Part shown: one piece after another, positions 18,506 through 27,684 of the stretch
How positions within the stretch are numbered: the first letter of the stretch is position 1
Layout of the letters: the number at the start of each line of letters is the position of its first letter
Source of the DNA: CAZTHK01 sp964613215
Lineage (GTDB): Bacteria; Krumholzibacteriota; Krumholzibacteriia; Krumholzibacteriales; CAZTHK01
Reading direction: 5' to 3'
Length of the DNA: 64,000 bases
Assembly (NCBI GenBank): GCA_964613215.1
Contig: CAZTHK010000005.1
Span: 1-64,000, forward strand
The notes under the pieces: generated by a model
The model's database searches: none
Told to the model about the DNA's origin: nothing
Seen by the model: the letters and a program-made list of their open reading frames with translations, nothing else
Program-made: the position numbers and the translations under genes

Positions 18506-19699
18506 ATGTACACCATAAGAGAAGAACTGAAAAATCAGCTGGAAGATATCAGGGAGAGTGGTCTTTACAAGAGCGAGAGGATAATAACCTCCGATCAGAA
18601 GGCGGATATAAGTGTAAAAACAGGTGAGGAAGTAATTAACTTCTGCGCCAACAACTATCTGGGTCTGGCCAACAATCCGGACCTTATCGAAGCAGCCAGG
18701 GGAATTATGGACCGGCGGGGATTCGGCCTGGCATCGGTAAGATTTATCTGCGGCACCCAGGATATCCACAAGGAGCTGGAGGGTAAGATATCCGAATTTT
18801 TCGAAACAGATGACAGTATTCTCTACACCTCCTGCTTCGATGCCAACGGCGGGTTATTTGAGGTACTGCTGTCCACGGAAGATGCGGTAATAAGTGATCA
18901 GCTCAATCACGCTTCCATAATCGACGGAATACGTCTCTGCAAGGCGATGCGGTACCGCTACAAGAACAATGACATGGATGATCTCAAGGATAAACTCGAT
19001 CAGGCCAGATCTGACGGAGCCAAAAGGATAATGATAGCAACAGACGGTGTTTTCTCCATGGATGGGATAGTTGCCAGGATCGATAAGATATGTGATCTGG
19101 CGGAGGATTATGAGGCGCTGGTGATGGTCGATGATTCACATGCCACCGGATTCTTCGGTTCCACCGGGAGGGGAAGCGTTGAGCACTGCGGGGCCATGGG
19201 AAGGGTGGATATTATTACCTCCACGCTGGGTAAAGCCATGGGTGGGGCATCCGGAGGATTCACCACCGGAAGGGAGGAGATAATCGACCTGCTCCGGCAG
19301 CGTTCCAGGCCTTATCTATTTTCCAATACCCTGGCGCCTGCTCTGGTAGCTGCAGCCATAAAGGCCTTTGATATGTTGATAGAGACCACTGAGCTGAGGG
19401 ATAAGCTGGCTGAAAATACCAGTTACTTCCGCAGGGAGATAACCGGTCTGGGATATGATATAGTGCCGGGTGAACACCCCATCGTACCCATAATGCTGGG
19501 AGATGCCAAACTGTCTCAGGATATGGCGGATAAGCTGCTGGATGAAGGGATCTATGTAATAGGGTTTTTCTACCCGGTGGTTCCCAGGGGAGAGGCCCGG
19601 ATAAGAGTCCAGATCTCAGCAGCACACAGCAGGGAATATCTGGATAAGGCAATACGTGCCTTCGGCAAAGTGGGAAAGGAACTGGGAGTAATATCATAG
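18506..19699 (+). CDS. kbl: Glycine C-acetyltransferase (2-amino-3-ketobutyrate CoA ligase)
   Basis: This PLP-dependent alpha-oxoamine synthase has 397 residues, the usual Kbl length. Family motifs include FCANNYLGLANNP, GFGLASVRFICGTQ, the DDSHATGFFG loop and the Schiff-base lysine Lys243 in STLGKAMGG. It cleaves 2-amino-3-oxobutanoate with CoA to glycine and acetyl-CoA, completing threonine catabolism with the upstream dehydrogenase. A GGGAGAG ribosome site is present. Bases 19700-19828 separate it from NAD synthetase on the same strand. Confidence 0.95.
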   Translation: MYTIREELKNQLEDIRESGLYKSERIITSDQKADISVKTGEEVINFCANNYLGLANNPDLIEAARGIMDRRGFGLASVRFICGTQDIHKELEGKISEFFETDDSILYTSCFDANGGLFEVLLSTEDAVISDQLNHASIIDGIRLCKAMRYRYKNNDMDDLKDKLDQARSDGAKRIMIATDGVFSMDGIVARIDKICDLAEDYEALVMVDDSHATGFFGSTGRGSVEHCGAMGRVDIITSTLGKAMGGASGGFTTGREEIIDLLRQRSRPYLFSNTLAPALVAAAIKAFDMLIETTELRDKLAENTSYFRREITGLGYDIVPGEHPIVPIMLGDAKLSQDMADKLLDEGIYVIGFFYPVVPRGEARIRVQISAAHSREYLDKAIRAFGKVGKELGVIS

Positions 19700-19797
19700 T
19701 ATGCCGGTGGACTGAATTGCCGGACTGACAGCAGATCATTTTATCGCTTCCCCATTTCTGGAATTCCGGTTCGTCTGGAGAGAGAGGATAAAGTACT

Positions 19798-19828
19798 GGA
19801 GGGTGATAGTGTCAGCTGGTGGTGACAG
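19798..19828 (+). promoter_or_regulatory. Hairpin between a strong ribosome site and the nadE start
   Basis: GGAGGGT at 19798-19804 is 24 bases from the ATG at 19829, too far for normal spacing. TGTCA (19810-19814) pairs with TGACA (19823-19827), and folding this stem would bring the ribosome site to about 6 bases from the start. An in-frame TGA at 19823 rules out an earlier start. Confidence 0.35.
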
Positions 19829-20722
19829 ATGATTCTGGAAAAAAGTGAGAATTTCGCCGTCCGGGAAACCGCCCGGATAACCGGATTTATAAATGATTTC
19901 ATAGAGAGTTACTCTTATCAGGGTGTGGTGCTGGGTTTGAGCGGAGGACTGGATTCATCAGTGGTAGCAGCCCTGTGTGTGAAAGCACTGACCGGAGAGA
20001 GGGTAAGGGGACTTATACTGCCGGAGAGGGACAGCTCGGATGAGAGTGTGGAGGATGCCGGAGCTCTTGCCCGGAAACTGGGAATAGAGTGCAGGGTGTT
20101 GGATTTGATCGCCCCTCTTGAGGAACTGGGCTGTTATGAAAGTGCTGCCAGCAGGCTGGTTAGATTCAAGGGCGTCAAGAAGGCGGTATCACTCTTTCCC
20201 GGTCTGGCCAGAAAGGGTTATCTCTCCAGTATGGGGGGCGGGGGGGGCAGAAAATTCAGAGAATTCACCGCCTTTTACCGGATCAAGCACCGGCTCAGAA
20301 TGGCGGTACTCTACCGGTATGCAGAGGAGAACAATCTGGCTGTGACCTCCTGTGCTAACAGAACGGAACATCAGACCGGTTTTTTCGTGAGGTACGGGGA
20401 CGATTCGGGGGATATTGCACCGGTCAGGCACCTGTATAAATCGGAGGTTCTGAAAATTGGTGAGTATCTGGACATACCCGGCAGGATTCTGGATAAGGCA
20501 CCATCACCAGACCTGTTTGCGGGTCTGGAGGATGAGGAGGTGATGGGTATTACCTATCACAGCCTGGACCTTATTCTGGATGGCCTGTCCAGAGGTAAGG
20601 ATAAGAACTGTTTGACCCGGGAGACCCGGGAGGATGAGGAAACAATAGAATTCGTAAAGGAGATGGTGGATAGATCGAAGCCCATGAGGGAATGGCCGGC
20701 GGTAATTACCCGGGAAGAGTAA
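19829..20722 (+). CDS. nadE: NAD+ synthetase, ammonia-dependent type
   Basis: The product of 297 residues has the ATP-pyrophosphatase P-loop SGGLDSS (38-44) and the NadE-like TSCANRTEHQTGFFVRYGDDSGDIAPVRHLYKSEV region. It adenylates and amidates nicotinic acid adenine dinucleotide to NAD+. No glutaminase domain is attached, so ammonia or a separate glutaminase must supply nitrogen. Compared with typical NadE there is an insertion of roughly 45 residues (about 105-150) with a run of five glycines, encoded by G6-C-G8. The insertion precedes the conserved KHRLRM helix, so the core is intact. The start codon is set by an in-frame stop just upstream. Confidence 0.9.
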   Translation: MILEKSENFAVRETARITGFINDFIESYSYQGVVLGLSGGLDSSVVAALCVKALTGERVRGLILPERDSSDESVEDAGALARKLGIECRVLDLIAPLEELGCYESAASRLVRFKGVKKAVSLFPGLARKGYLSSMGGGGGRKFREFTAFYRIKHRLRMAVLYRYAEENNLAVTSCANRTEHQTGFFVRYGDDSGDIAPVRHLYKSEVLKIGEYLDIPGRILDKAPSPDLFAGLEDEEVMGITYHSLDLILDGLSRGKDKNCLTRETREDEETIEFVKEMVDRSKPMREWPAVITREE

Positions 20723-20799
20723 TCTGCTGTTTAAAATGATCAGTGCCGCCCGGGTATTACTGGATGAAGAAGGAGGAGAAACGCCCTTAAGAAAAGGAT

Positions 20800-20839
20800 C
20801 GGGGTATGACGACGGGAAAGGCCCGGATTTGTAACCCCG
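20800..20839 (+). ncRNA. Structured leader candidate upstream of the membrane pyrophosphatase
   Basis: CGGGGT (20800-20805) pairs with ACCCCG (20834-20839), and inside it CGGG (20813-20816) pairs with CCCG (20822-20825). The element lies 98 bases before the pyrophosphatase ATG. It matches no riboswitch I can recognise by eye, and the pairings could be chance in a GC-rich patch. Confidence 0.25.
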
Positions 20840-20936
20840 GCGGGATGGTTTTTACTAAAAATCTTCCGCAATTAAGGCGATAACCCTGGTAGGACATGGA
20901 TAACGGAGGAGAGAGTTTTAGATTGAGGAGGATTAA

Positions 20937-22922
20937 ATGACACTGGATCTGATCGATAGTTTGATAAGAGTTATTCCCTGGATTGGTATTGTTGGCCTGG
21001 TAGTGGCGGTGATTACATATTTCGATGTGAAGAGAAAACCCGAGGGAAGCGAATTGATGAGTAAGATCGCCGCCAAAATTCACCGGGGAGCATTTATATT
21101 TCTTAAGCAGGAATACCGGATAATCGCATTGTTCATAGTGGTGATTTTCGTGGTCCTGACATTTACTCTCTCCCTGATGACTGCGGTGGCTTTTCTCAGT
21201 GGAGCGATTTGTTCCATGCTGGCAGGCCTGTTTGGAATGGAGGCTGCCACCCGCAGCAGTGTAAGGACATGCCAGGGAGCCAAGGAGGGGGGAACCCCAC
21301 TGGCCCTCTCCATAGCTTTCAAGGGTGGTTCTGTAATGGGTATAAGTGTGGCCGCCCTGGGGGTGGTAGGACTGGGCTTCTACTTTATTTTTACCAGGGA
21401 TCCCAAGATAATCAACGGCTTTGCCATGGGGGCAAGTTCCATAGCTCTGTTTGCCAGGGTGGGAGGGGGAGTGTATACCAAGAGTGCCGATGTGGGTGCT
21501 GATCTGGTGGGAAAGCTAGAGGCGGGTATTCCCGAAGATGATCCCCGCAATCCCGGAGTTATAGCGGATAATGTGGGTGATAATGTGGGTGATACCGCAG
21601 GCATGGGAGCAGACCTGTTCGAGAGCTATGTGGGCAGTGTGGTGGCAACCATGGCCATAGGGGCTGCCATGGGGGGAGTGGAGAATATAAGGTGGATGTC
21701 CCTTCCGGTAATCCTTATAGGAGTTGGTTTGATAGCCTCTCTGATCGGGATACTCTCCATAAACATACTGAAGCGGATGGAACCACAGGGGGCCCTGAGG
21801 CTCAGTACCTATATAAGCGGTATACTGTTTATTGTGGGATCATATTTCCTGATCAAATATATCCTGGGTGTAATAGAACCCTTCTGGGCGATCCTTGCCG
21901 GTATACTCGCCGGGATTCTGATAGGACTGGAGAGCGAATATTTCACCTCCGGCAAGCCGGTCAGGACAGTAGCTGAGGCCAGTGAGACCGGACCCGCTAC
22001 CACCATTATCACCGGTCTTGCAGTGGGATTCGAGAGCGCTGTTCTTCCGGTAATCACCCTGGTAGTGGCCATGTATATATCATACAACTTCGGGGGCGGA
22101 CTCTACGGAGTGGCAATTTCAGCGGTAGGTATGCTTTCTACCATAGGTATAGTAATGTCTACAGATTCCTACGGCCCCATAGCAGATAACGCCGGGGGAA
22201 TCGCAGAGATGTCTCAGTCCGGTCCGGAAATAAGGAAGATTACTGACAAGCTTGATTCCATCGGGAACACCACCGCTGCCATAGGAAAGGGTTTCGCCAT
22301 AGGATCCGCCGCCCTGACCGCTATGGCACTTTTCAGCGCCTATCAGAAGACGGTGGGACTGGAGTCGATCGATCTCTCTAATTCAACCACGGTGATTGGC
22401 CTGTTTCTGGGAGCGATGATGCCGTTTCTGATAGCTTCCCTTACTATCAAGGGGGTGGGGAGAGCGGCCAATAAGATGGTGATGGAGATAAGAAGGCAGT
22501 TCAGAGAGATAAAGGGACTGATGGAGGGTGAGGCCGAACCGGATGAGGAAACCTGTGTGGAGATAGTAACCAAGGCGGCTCTGAAAGAGATGATGCTGCC
22601 AGGAGTTCTTGCTATAACATCACCTCTGTTTATGGGATTCGTACTGGGACCTGAAGCACTGGGAGGGTTTCTGGCCGGAGCTACCGCTACAGGTGTACTG
22701 ATGGGTATCTTCATGGCAAATGCCGGTGGGACATGGGACAATGCCAAGAAATGGATAGAGGAGGGGAACCTGGGGGGTAAGGGTACCGATGTCCATGCTG
22801 CCTCAGTGGTAGGTGATACCGTGGGAGACCCTCTTAAGGATACCTCCGGACCCAGTATGAATATACTTATCAAGCTGATGTCTGTGGTGGCGCTGGTTTT
22901 TGCCCCTCTTCTGCTGGGATAG
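20937..22922 (+). CDS. hppA: Membrane-bound K+-dependent pyrophosphatase, ion-pumping
   Basis: This 661-residue protein has about 15-16 membrane spans. The substrate loop GGGVYTKSADVGADLVGK is followed by the acidic motif DNVGDNVGDTAGMGADLFE, and a second acidic loop near the end contains DVHAASVVGDTVGDPLKDTSGP. These are the full catalytic set for hydrolysing pyrophosphate to pump ions. GNTTAAIGKG carries Ala and Gly at the positions that mark K+-dependent enzymes, a class in which many members pump Na+, so Na+ export is plausible but not certain. The start follows GAGGAGG. Such pumps recover energy from biosynthetic pyrophosphate in anaerobes. Confidence 0.95.
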   Translation: MTLDLIDSLIRVIPWIGIVGLVVAVITYFDVKRKPEGSELMSKIAAKIHRGAFIFLKQEYRIIALFIVVIFVVLTFTLSLMTAVAFLSGAICSMLAGLFGMEAATRSSVRTCQGAKEGGTPLALSIAFKGGSVMGISVAALGVVGLGFYFIFTRDPKIINGFAMGASSIALFARVGGGVYTKSADVGADLVGKLEAGIPEDDPRNPGVIADNVGDNVGDTAGMGADLFESYVGSVVATMAIGAAMGGVENIRWMSLPVILIGVGLIASLIGILSINILKRMEPQGALRLSTYISGILFIVGSYFLIKYILGVIEPFWAILAGILAGILIGLESEYFTSGKPVRTVAEASETGPATTIITGLAVGFESAVLPVITLVVAMYISYNFGGGLYGVAISAVGMLSTIGIVMSTDSYGPIADNAGGIAEMSQSGPEIRKITDKLDSIGNTTAAIGKGFAIGSAALTAMALFSAYQKTVGLESIDLSNSTTVIGLFLGAMMPFLIASLTIKGVGRAANKMVMEIRRQFREIKGLMEGEAEPDEETCVEIVTKAALKEMMLPGVLAITSPLFMGFVLGPEALGGFLAGATATGVLMGIFMANAGGTWDNAKKWIEEGNLGGKGTDVHAASVVGDTVGDPLKDTSGPSMNILIKLMSVVALVFAPLLLG

Positions 22923-23149
22923 CAGCCTGGCTGAAAAGATAGACTCTTCAAGCTCTCTGTCATCTCTACCCGGCAGGGATGGAGGGGGATTTATATACCT
23001 CCGGGCGGTTAATCTGAGATATTTCAGGGGCTGGCCATTTCATCATCACTCCGCTTTATCCCGGTTAATAGGGATATATGTTGCAGGAACTGCATATTAG
23101 CGCTATGCTGAAAGAGTGAAGTAAAGGCACTCTATCGGGAATGAATATT

Positions 23150-24235
23150 ATGTCTTTGACCGTCGGAATAATAGGATTGCCCAACGTGGGGAAATCAACC
23201 TTTCTCAATGCCCTGGCCTGTTCCGGTGCGGAGGCTTCCAACTATCCATTCTGTACTATTGAATGCAACAGAGGAATGGTACCCGTTCCGGATCAGAGGC
23301 TGGACCGGCTGGCTGATATTATTAATCCGGATGAAGTGATTCCCTCTGCCATATCGTTTGTTGATATTGCCGGCCTGGTTAAGGGTGCCAGCAGGGGGGA
23401 AGGCCTGGGAAACAAATTTCTCCATCATGTCAGGGAGGCCAATGTTCTCGCCCATGTGGTGAGATGTTTCGGCAGCGATGATGTGAGTCATGTACATGGA
23501 TCCATAGATCCTCTCAGGGATATAGAGATTATCAGAACGGAGCTCTTCCTGGCAGATATTTCGCGTGTGAATGGATTTATGGAGAAGGAGAAAAAGGTTG
23601 CCAAGGCGAAGAGAAAGGGAGAGAGGAAGGAGATTGATTTTCTGAAGTGGGTGATAGAGAAACTGTCCCTTGAAGAGTCTGTGAGCCCGCATGAAGTAAG
23701 TGGTTATAAGAAGGATATGTTCGACAGGCTGGAGCTTCTGACCTCCAAGCCTGAGGTTATCGTGTTGAACTCCGGAGAGGATGACCCCACCGGGAAGGGT
23801 GATGATTACAGAAAAGTAGTAGAGAAATACGGTTCCAGGAATAGCTTTGTTATATCCGCCAGGATCGAAGCTGAGATAGAAGATATTCCCGGAGATGACC
23901 GGGAGGAATTCATGAGGGAATTGGGTATGGATACCGAAGCAAGATTAAGATTCATAACCAAATGTCACCAATTGCTTGGACTGATAAGGTATTATACCAC
24001 AGCTCACCGGAAGTTACAGGCGTGGTCCATCCAGAAGGGTACTACCGCTCCGGAGGCGGCCGGAAAGATTCACAGTGACATGGATAGTGGATTTATCAGA
24101 GCCGAGGTGGTGAGCTTCGGCGATCTGGCAGAGGCAGGATCAATAGCATCGGCCAGAGAGGGAGGCCAGTTGAGGACGGAGGGACATGATTATGTTATCA
24201 GTGACGGGGATGTGGTTCATTTTCTTTTCCGTTGA
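23150..24235 (+). CDS. ychF: YchF/OLA1-family ATPase-GTPase
   Basis: The 361-residue product has the Obg-like G1 motif GLPNVGKST near its N-terminus, FVDIAGLVKGASRGEGLGNKFL as the switch region, and a C-terminal TGS domain ending in VISDGDVVHFLF. YchF prefers ATP over GTP because of its altered base-recognition loop and binds ribosomes, with links to oxidative stress. The second ATG at 23150 is preferred over 23141, because GGGA at 23137-23140 abuts the first but is 9 bases from the second, and the family normally starts MSLTVG. Archease and RtcB follow on the same strand. Confidence 0.93.
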   Translation: MSLTVGIIGLPNVGKSTFLNALACSGAEASNYPFCTIECNRGMVPVPDQRLDRLADIINPDEVIPSAISFVDIAGLVKGASRGEGLGNKFLHHVREANVLAHVVRCFGSDDVSHVHGSIDPLRDIEIIRTELFLADISRVNGFMEKEKKVAKAKRKGERKEIDFLKWVIEKLSLEESVSPHEVSGYKKDMFDRLELLTSKPEVIVLNSGEDDPTGKGDDYRKVVEKYGSRNSFVISARIEAEIEDIPGDDREEFMRELGMDTEARLRFITKCHQLLGLIRYYTTAHRKLQAWSIQKGTTAPEAAGKIHSDMDSGFIRAEVVSFGDLAEAGSIASAREGGQLRTEGHDYVISDGDVVHFLFR

Positions 24236-24278
24236 TTCAGGAATGATCACTGTTTTTCCGAAGGAGTAAAAGTTTACC

Positions 24279-24719
24279 GTGGAGAAGAGCAGAGTAGGAC
24301 ATGAGACATTTGAACATCCCGCTGATATGGGGGTGAGGGGGTGGGGTCGAACGGTGGAAGAGGCCTTCCAGGAAACTGCAGCGGCGATGTTCAGTATCAT
24401 GGGTAAAACCGAAAAGAGAACCGGAGGCAGAACAATCGATATAAACTGCCGGGGAGGTTCACTGGAGGAATTGCTGGTGGATTTCCTGAATGATTTGATA
24501 TCCGGGGCTGATATTAATTCTTTGTTCCTTTACCGGGTGGAGGTGGAGAATATAGAAAAGAGGGAGGAGTATGAACTGATTGGAAAGGCCTGCGGAATTC
24601 CGATTCGGAGTCACGGAATAGATTTCAATACTGAAGTGAAGGCAGCATCATACTTTGGAGTTTCTGTCGAACAGGCAGATAAAGACGGATGGATGGCTCA
24701 GTGTGTGGTAGATCTTTAG
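24279..24719 (+). CDS. Archease, activator of RtcB RNA ligase
   Basis: This 146-residue protein matches archease: HPADMGVRGWG near the start, a central region and the C-terminal SYFGVSVEQADKDGW segment, with acidic residues that coordinate the metal. Archease speeds guanylylation of RtcB and widens its nucleotide use. It sits 9 bases upstream of rtcB, the classic pairing. The GTG start lies about 12 bases after AAGGAG. Cytosolic. Confidence 0.93.
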   Translation: MEKSRVGHETFEHPADMGVRGWGRTVEEAFQETAAAMFSIMGKTEKRTGGRTIDINCRGGSLEELLVDFLNDLISGADINSLFLYRVEVENIEKREEYELIGKACGIPIRSHGIDFNTEVKAASYFGVSVEQADKDGWMAQCVVDL

Positions 24720-24728
24720 GGGGTTATT

Positions 24729-26183
24729 GTGGCCAGTGTGAATATTAAAAAGATTAATGATTATCTATGGGAGATTCCCCGTGAGGGCAACATGAATGTT
24801 CCGGGTAGAATCTATGTTGACCGGAAGGGGATAAAGTTTCTCCTCTCTGAAAGTGAAAATAAGCAGTGGGATGCATTGCTTCAGGTCAGGAATGTAGCCC
24901 GTCTTCCCGGAATTCAGAAGGCATCCCTGGCCATGGCAGATATACATCCCGGCTATGGTTTTCCTATCGGGGGAGTGGGAGCATTCGAATTGGAGAGGGG
25001 AGTTGTGACCATGGCGGGGGTGGGATTCGACATAAACTGCGGAGTGAGGTCCATGGTGGTAAACCTTGACAGAAGGGATATAACCCGTCTGGCAGGGAAA
25101 CTGGCGGCTGGTCTCTTCAATTCCGTACCCGCCGGTCTGGGCTCCACCGGGAAGCTGAAACTTTCTCAGAAGGAAATTGACCGGGTATTGACAGAGGGGG
25201 CCCGCTTTGTGCTGGATCGTGGATATGGGGTGGAGGAGGATCTTGAGTATATAGAGGAGGGGGGAAGGATGGAGGGAGCCGATCCGGGCAATGTCAGCGA
25301 AAAAGCGAAGAAGCGCCAGTTTAAGCAGGTGGGGACCCTGGGGTCGGGCAATCATTATCTGGAAGTTCAATTTGTTGATCAGATCTTCGATCAGGAGGCG
25401 GCGGAGATTTTCGGTCTGGAGGAGGGCAGGATAATAGTAAGCATTCATACCGGCAGCAGGGCTCTGGGACATCAGATAGGAACAGATTATCTGTCCGTTC
25501 TGGGTAAGGCCAGCCGGAAATATCAGATAGAAATTCTGGAGAGGGAGCTGGTGGCCGCACCCATAAGCAGCCCTGAAGGAAAAAGGTATATTTCTGCAGT
25601 TATGGCCGGTATCAATTGTGCTTTCGCTAACCGTCAGGCTATAAGCGGGATAACCAGGAAGGTTTTTAAGGATATCTTTTCCCTGAGTGATGATGATATT
25701 GGTACTCTCTATGATGTAGGCCATAATAATCTGAAATTTGAGACTCACCGGATAGACAGTGAGGAGAAGAAACTTCTGGTGCACCGCAAGGGATCCACCA
25801 GAGCCTTCGGGCCGGGAAGAATGGAGGTGCCGGAGAGTTACCGCAAGGTGGGGCATCCTGTCCTGGTAGGGGGAACCATGGGTACGTCATCATATGTTCT
25901 GGTGGGGACGGAGAAGGGTATGCGGGATACCTTCGGAAGCGCCGTTCATGGCGCCGGCAGGATGCTGTCCAGAAAGAAGGCCAAGAAAAAATTCTGGGGT
26001 GAGGATGTTATCCGGGATCTGGGTGACAGAGGAATCATAATAAAGGCTCACAGTAAAGCCGGTGCGGCGGAGGAAGCACCGGGTGCCTACAAGGCTGTGG
26101 AGGATGTTATCCTCACCATGGAGAACGCAGGAGTTAACAAAAGGGTTGCCAGGCTGGAGCCCATGATATGCATAAAGGGTTAG
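24729..26183 (+). CDS. rtcB: RtcB RNA 3'-phosphate ligase (GTP-dependent)
   Basis: The 484-residue protein is a full-length RtcB. Metal and active-site features include AGVGFDINCGVR (Asp101, Cys104), GSGNHYLEVQ, SIHTGSRALGHQ and the guanylylated histidine His407 in HGAGRMLSR. It joins 2',3'-cyclic or 3'-phosphate ends to 5'-OH ends during RNA repair or tRNA splicing. The GTG start is preceded by a GGGGG tract. The gene ends in convergent orientation with the radical SAM gene. No associated target RNA or regulator (such as RtcR) is visible. Confidence 0.95.
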   Translation: MASVNIKKINDYLWEIPREGNMNVPGRIYVDRKGIKFLLSESENKQWDALLQVRNVARLPGIQKASLAMADIHPGYGFPIGGVGAFELERGVVTMAGVGFDINCGVRSMVVNLDRRDITRLAGKLAAGLFNSVPAGLGSTGKLKLSQKEIDRVLTEGARFVLDRGYGVEEDLEYIEEGGRMEGADPGNVSEKAKKRQFKQVGTLGSGNHYLEVQFVDQIFDQEAAEIFGLEEGRIIVSIHTGSRALGHQIGTDYLSVLGKASRKYQIEILERELVAAPISSPEGKRYISAVMAGINCAFANRQAISGITRKVFKDIFSLSDDDIGTLYDVGHNNLKFETHRIDSEEKKLLVHRKGSTRAFGPGRMEVPESYRKVGHPVLVGGTMGTSSYVLVGTEKGMRDTFGSAVHGAGRMLSRKKAKKKFWGEDVIRDLGDRGIIIKAHSKAGAAEEAPGAYKAVEDVILTMENAGVNKRVARLEPMICIKG

Positions 26184-26270
26184 TTATTTCAGTTTTACAT
26201 CCGCTTGACAGAATTTACCCTCTACCGCTTATCCCGGATGGTTCAGGTCAACCGGTTTGCTGAATCAGAC

Positions 26271-27647
26271 TTATTCCGGCACCGGTTTCTTCCTGCCATT
26301 CTGCCACTCCACCTCCCACGCAGGATCAGCGTATTTCCTGTATTCTCTGGCGTATTGATCCAGATCGTCTGCGAAGGTGGTGATTATCTCTTCCGCTCCC
26401 TCACAGGTGGGACTGGCATTGTATTTATTGACCACATTTCGTAAAACTTCCGGATTGTCTATGATCATACAGGGGGTAAGAAGATTTTCACGGTATGGTA
26501 TCCTGGAACGAATGCTTCTCATGAAGGGCGAATTGATAGCCTCTTTAAGTGATTTATCCTTAATGTTGTCCACTGCAAAGTGAGCGAACACACAGGGCTC
26601 CACATCACCATTGGAATTTATATGCAGATACTCCCGTCCTCCGGCAATGCAGCCGTTAACGTACGGACCGTCATTCCAGAAGTCCCCGATAAATATGGGC
26701 CGGGTATTCCTCGCTTCATTAACCCTCTGGCGTAGCCAGTCCCTCTGTTGTGGGGTGGGCATTATGCCGAGAGAGGGGTAGCGGCCTATTGGTATGTACT
26801 GGAAATACCATATAACCATAGCGCCTTTTTCTACCAGCATGTCTATGAAATCATAACTGCCTATCTTTTCTATATTTTCTCTGGTCTCGGTAAGTGATGC
26901 CCCGAATATGCATCCCCTCTCACGGAGCAGGTCCATTGCTTTCATCACCTTGTCGTAAGTACCCTTGCCCCTCCTTTCGTCCGTTTCTTCCCGGAATCCC
27001 TCCAGGCTCATGACAGGAGCCACATTGCCCAGCTCGGCCAGCCGGTCGGCGGTTTTTTCGTTTATCATGGTGCCGTTGGTATATACCTGGAAGTACATAT
27101 CGCTGTGCTCTTCCCATAAATCGAATAAGTCTTTGCGCATGAATGCTTCCCCGCCACTCATGGTGTTGAAATACATTCCCAGTTCCTTGCATTCATTCAG
27201 AATGCGATCCAGCAATTCGAAGGATAGACCATCATCCTGGGAATACTGCCCTGCATAGCAACCGGGGCACTTGAGATTGCATCTCATAGTGGGGCTTATT
27301 ACGATGAACTGAGGAGGCTGGAATCCCTCTTTCTCCTTGAATGAATTTCTCTTATCTATACCGGTAAGAAAGGAGTTGATAAAAAGATTTCTGATCAGCT
27401 TTTCCCTGACATTTGGAGAGAGTCGGTTCTTCAGGATATCCTCGATTAATATCGCCGCTGGATGTCCCATCTCAAACAGATTGAGAAGATTCTTGGCGTT
27501 CTGCTTGTATTCGGGATCATTGGTCAGCTTTTGGCCCATCCATATCATGCGCTTAACATTTGTGGTTGAGAACTTTGGTATCAACGCCATTATTTCGTCG
27601 ATGAGCTTTTCCTCAGAGTAGTGTCTTATTCTTTCCAGGAAATCCAC
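26271..27647 (-). CDS. Radical SAM protein with SPASM-like C-terminus
   Basis: The 458-residue enzyme carries the radical SAM cluster motif CNLKCPGC (Cys123, 127, 130) after an N-terminal helical region of about 110 residues. Downstream are SGGEAF and ISNDG-like features, and the C-terminal third has cysteines in NGCIAGG, VEPCVFAHF and LLTPCM that could bind a second cluster as in SPASM proteins. The start is GTG 27647 with GGAGG upstream. The substrate is unknown; peptide or lipid modification are both possible. The gene lies 38 bases downstream of the stop-side gap from the propeller-transglutaminase gene on the same strand, so co-transcription is plausible. Confidence 0.85.
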   Translation of the reverse strand: MDFLERIRHYSEEKLIDEIMALIPKFSTTNVKRMIWMGQKLTNDPEYKQNAKNLLNLFEMGHPAAILIEDILKNRLSPNVREKLIRNLFINSFLTGIDKRNSFKEKEGFQPPQFIVISPTMRCNLKCPGCYAGQYSQDDGLSFELLDRILNECKELGMYFNTMSGGEAFMRKDLFDLWEEHSDMYFQVYTNGTMINEKTADRLAELGNVAPVMSLEGFREETDERRGKGTYDKVMKAMDLLRERGCIFGASLTETRENIEKIGSYDFIDMLVEKGAMVIWYFQYIPIGRYPSLGIMPTPQQRDWLRQRVNEARNTRPIFIGDFWNDGPYVNGCIAGGREYLHINSNGDVEPCVFAHFAVDNIKDKSLKEAINSPFMRSIRSRIPYRENLLTPCMIIDNPEVLRNVVNKYNASPTCEGAEEIITTFADDLDQYAREYRKYADPAWEVEWQNGRKKPVPE

Positions 27648-27684
27648 TGCTCAACCTCCTCCTTATTATTGCAATGAACTGTAA

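Noticed and set aside
17855..18769. Open frame on the minus strand across the threonine dehydrogenase and kbl genes
   Set aside because: It crosses two well-supported genes and has no recognisable motif.
20723..20936. Fluoride, cyclic-di-GMP or other known riboswitch before hppA
   Set aside because: None of the conserved cores could be found by eye; only simple nested stems are supported.
24765..25856. Long open frame of 363 codons opposite rtcB
   Set aside because: RtcB on the plus strand is complete with all motifs; the antisense frame has no ribosome site and is a by-product of its codon use.
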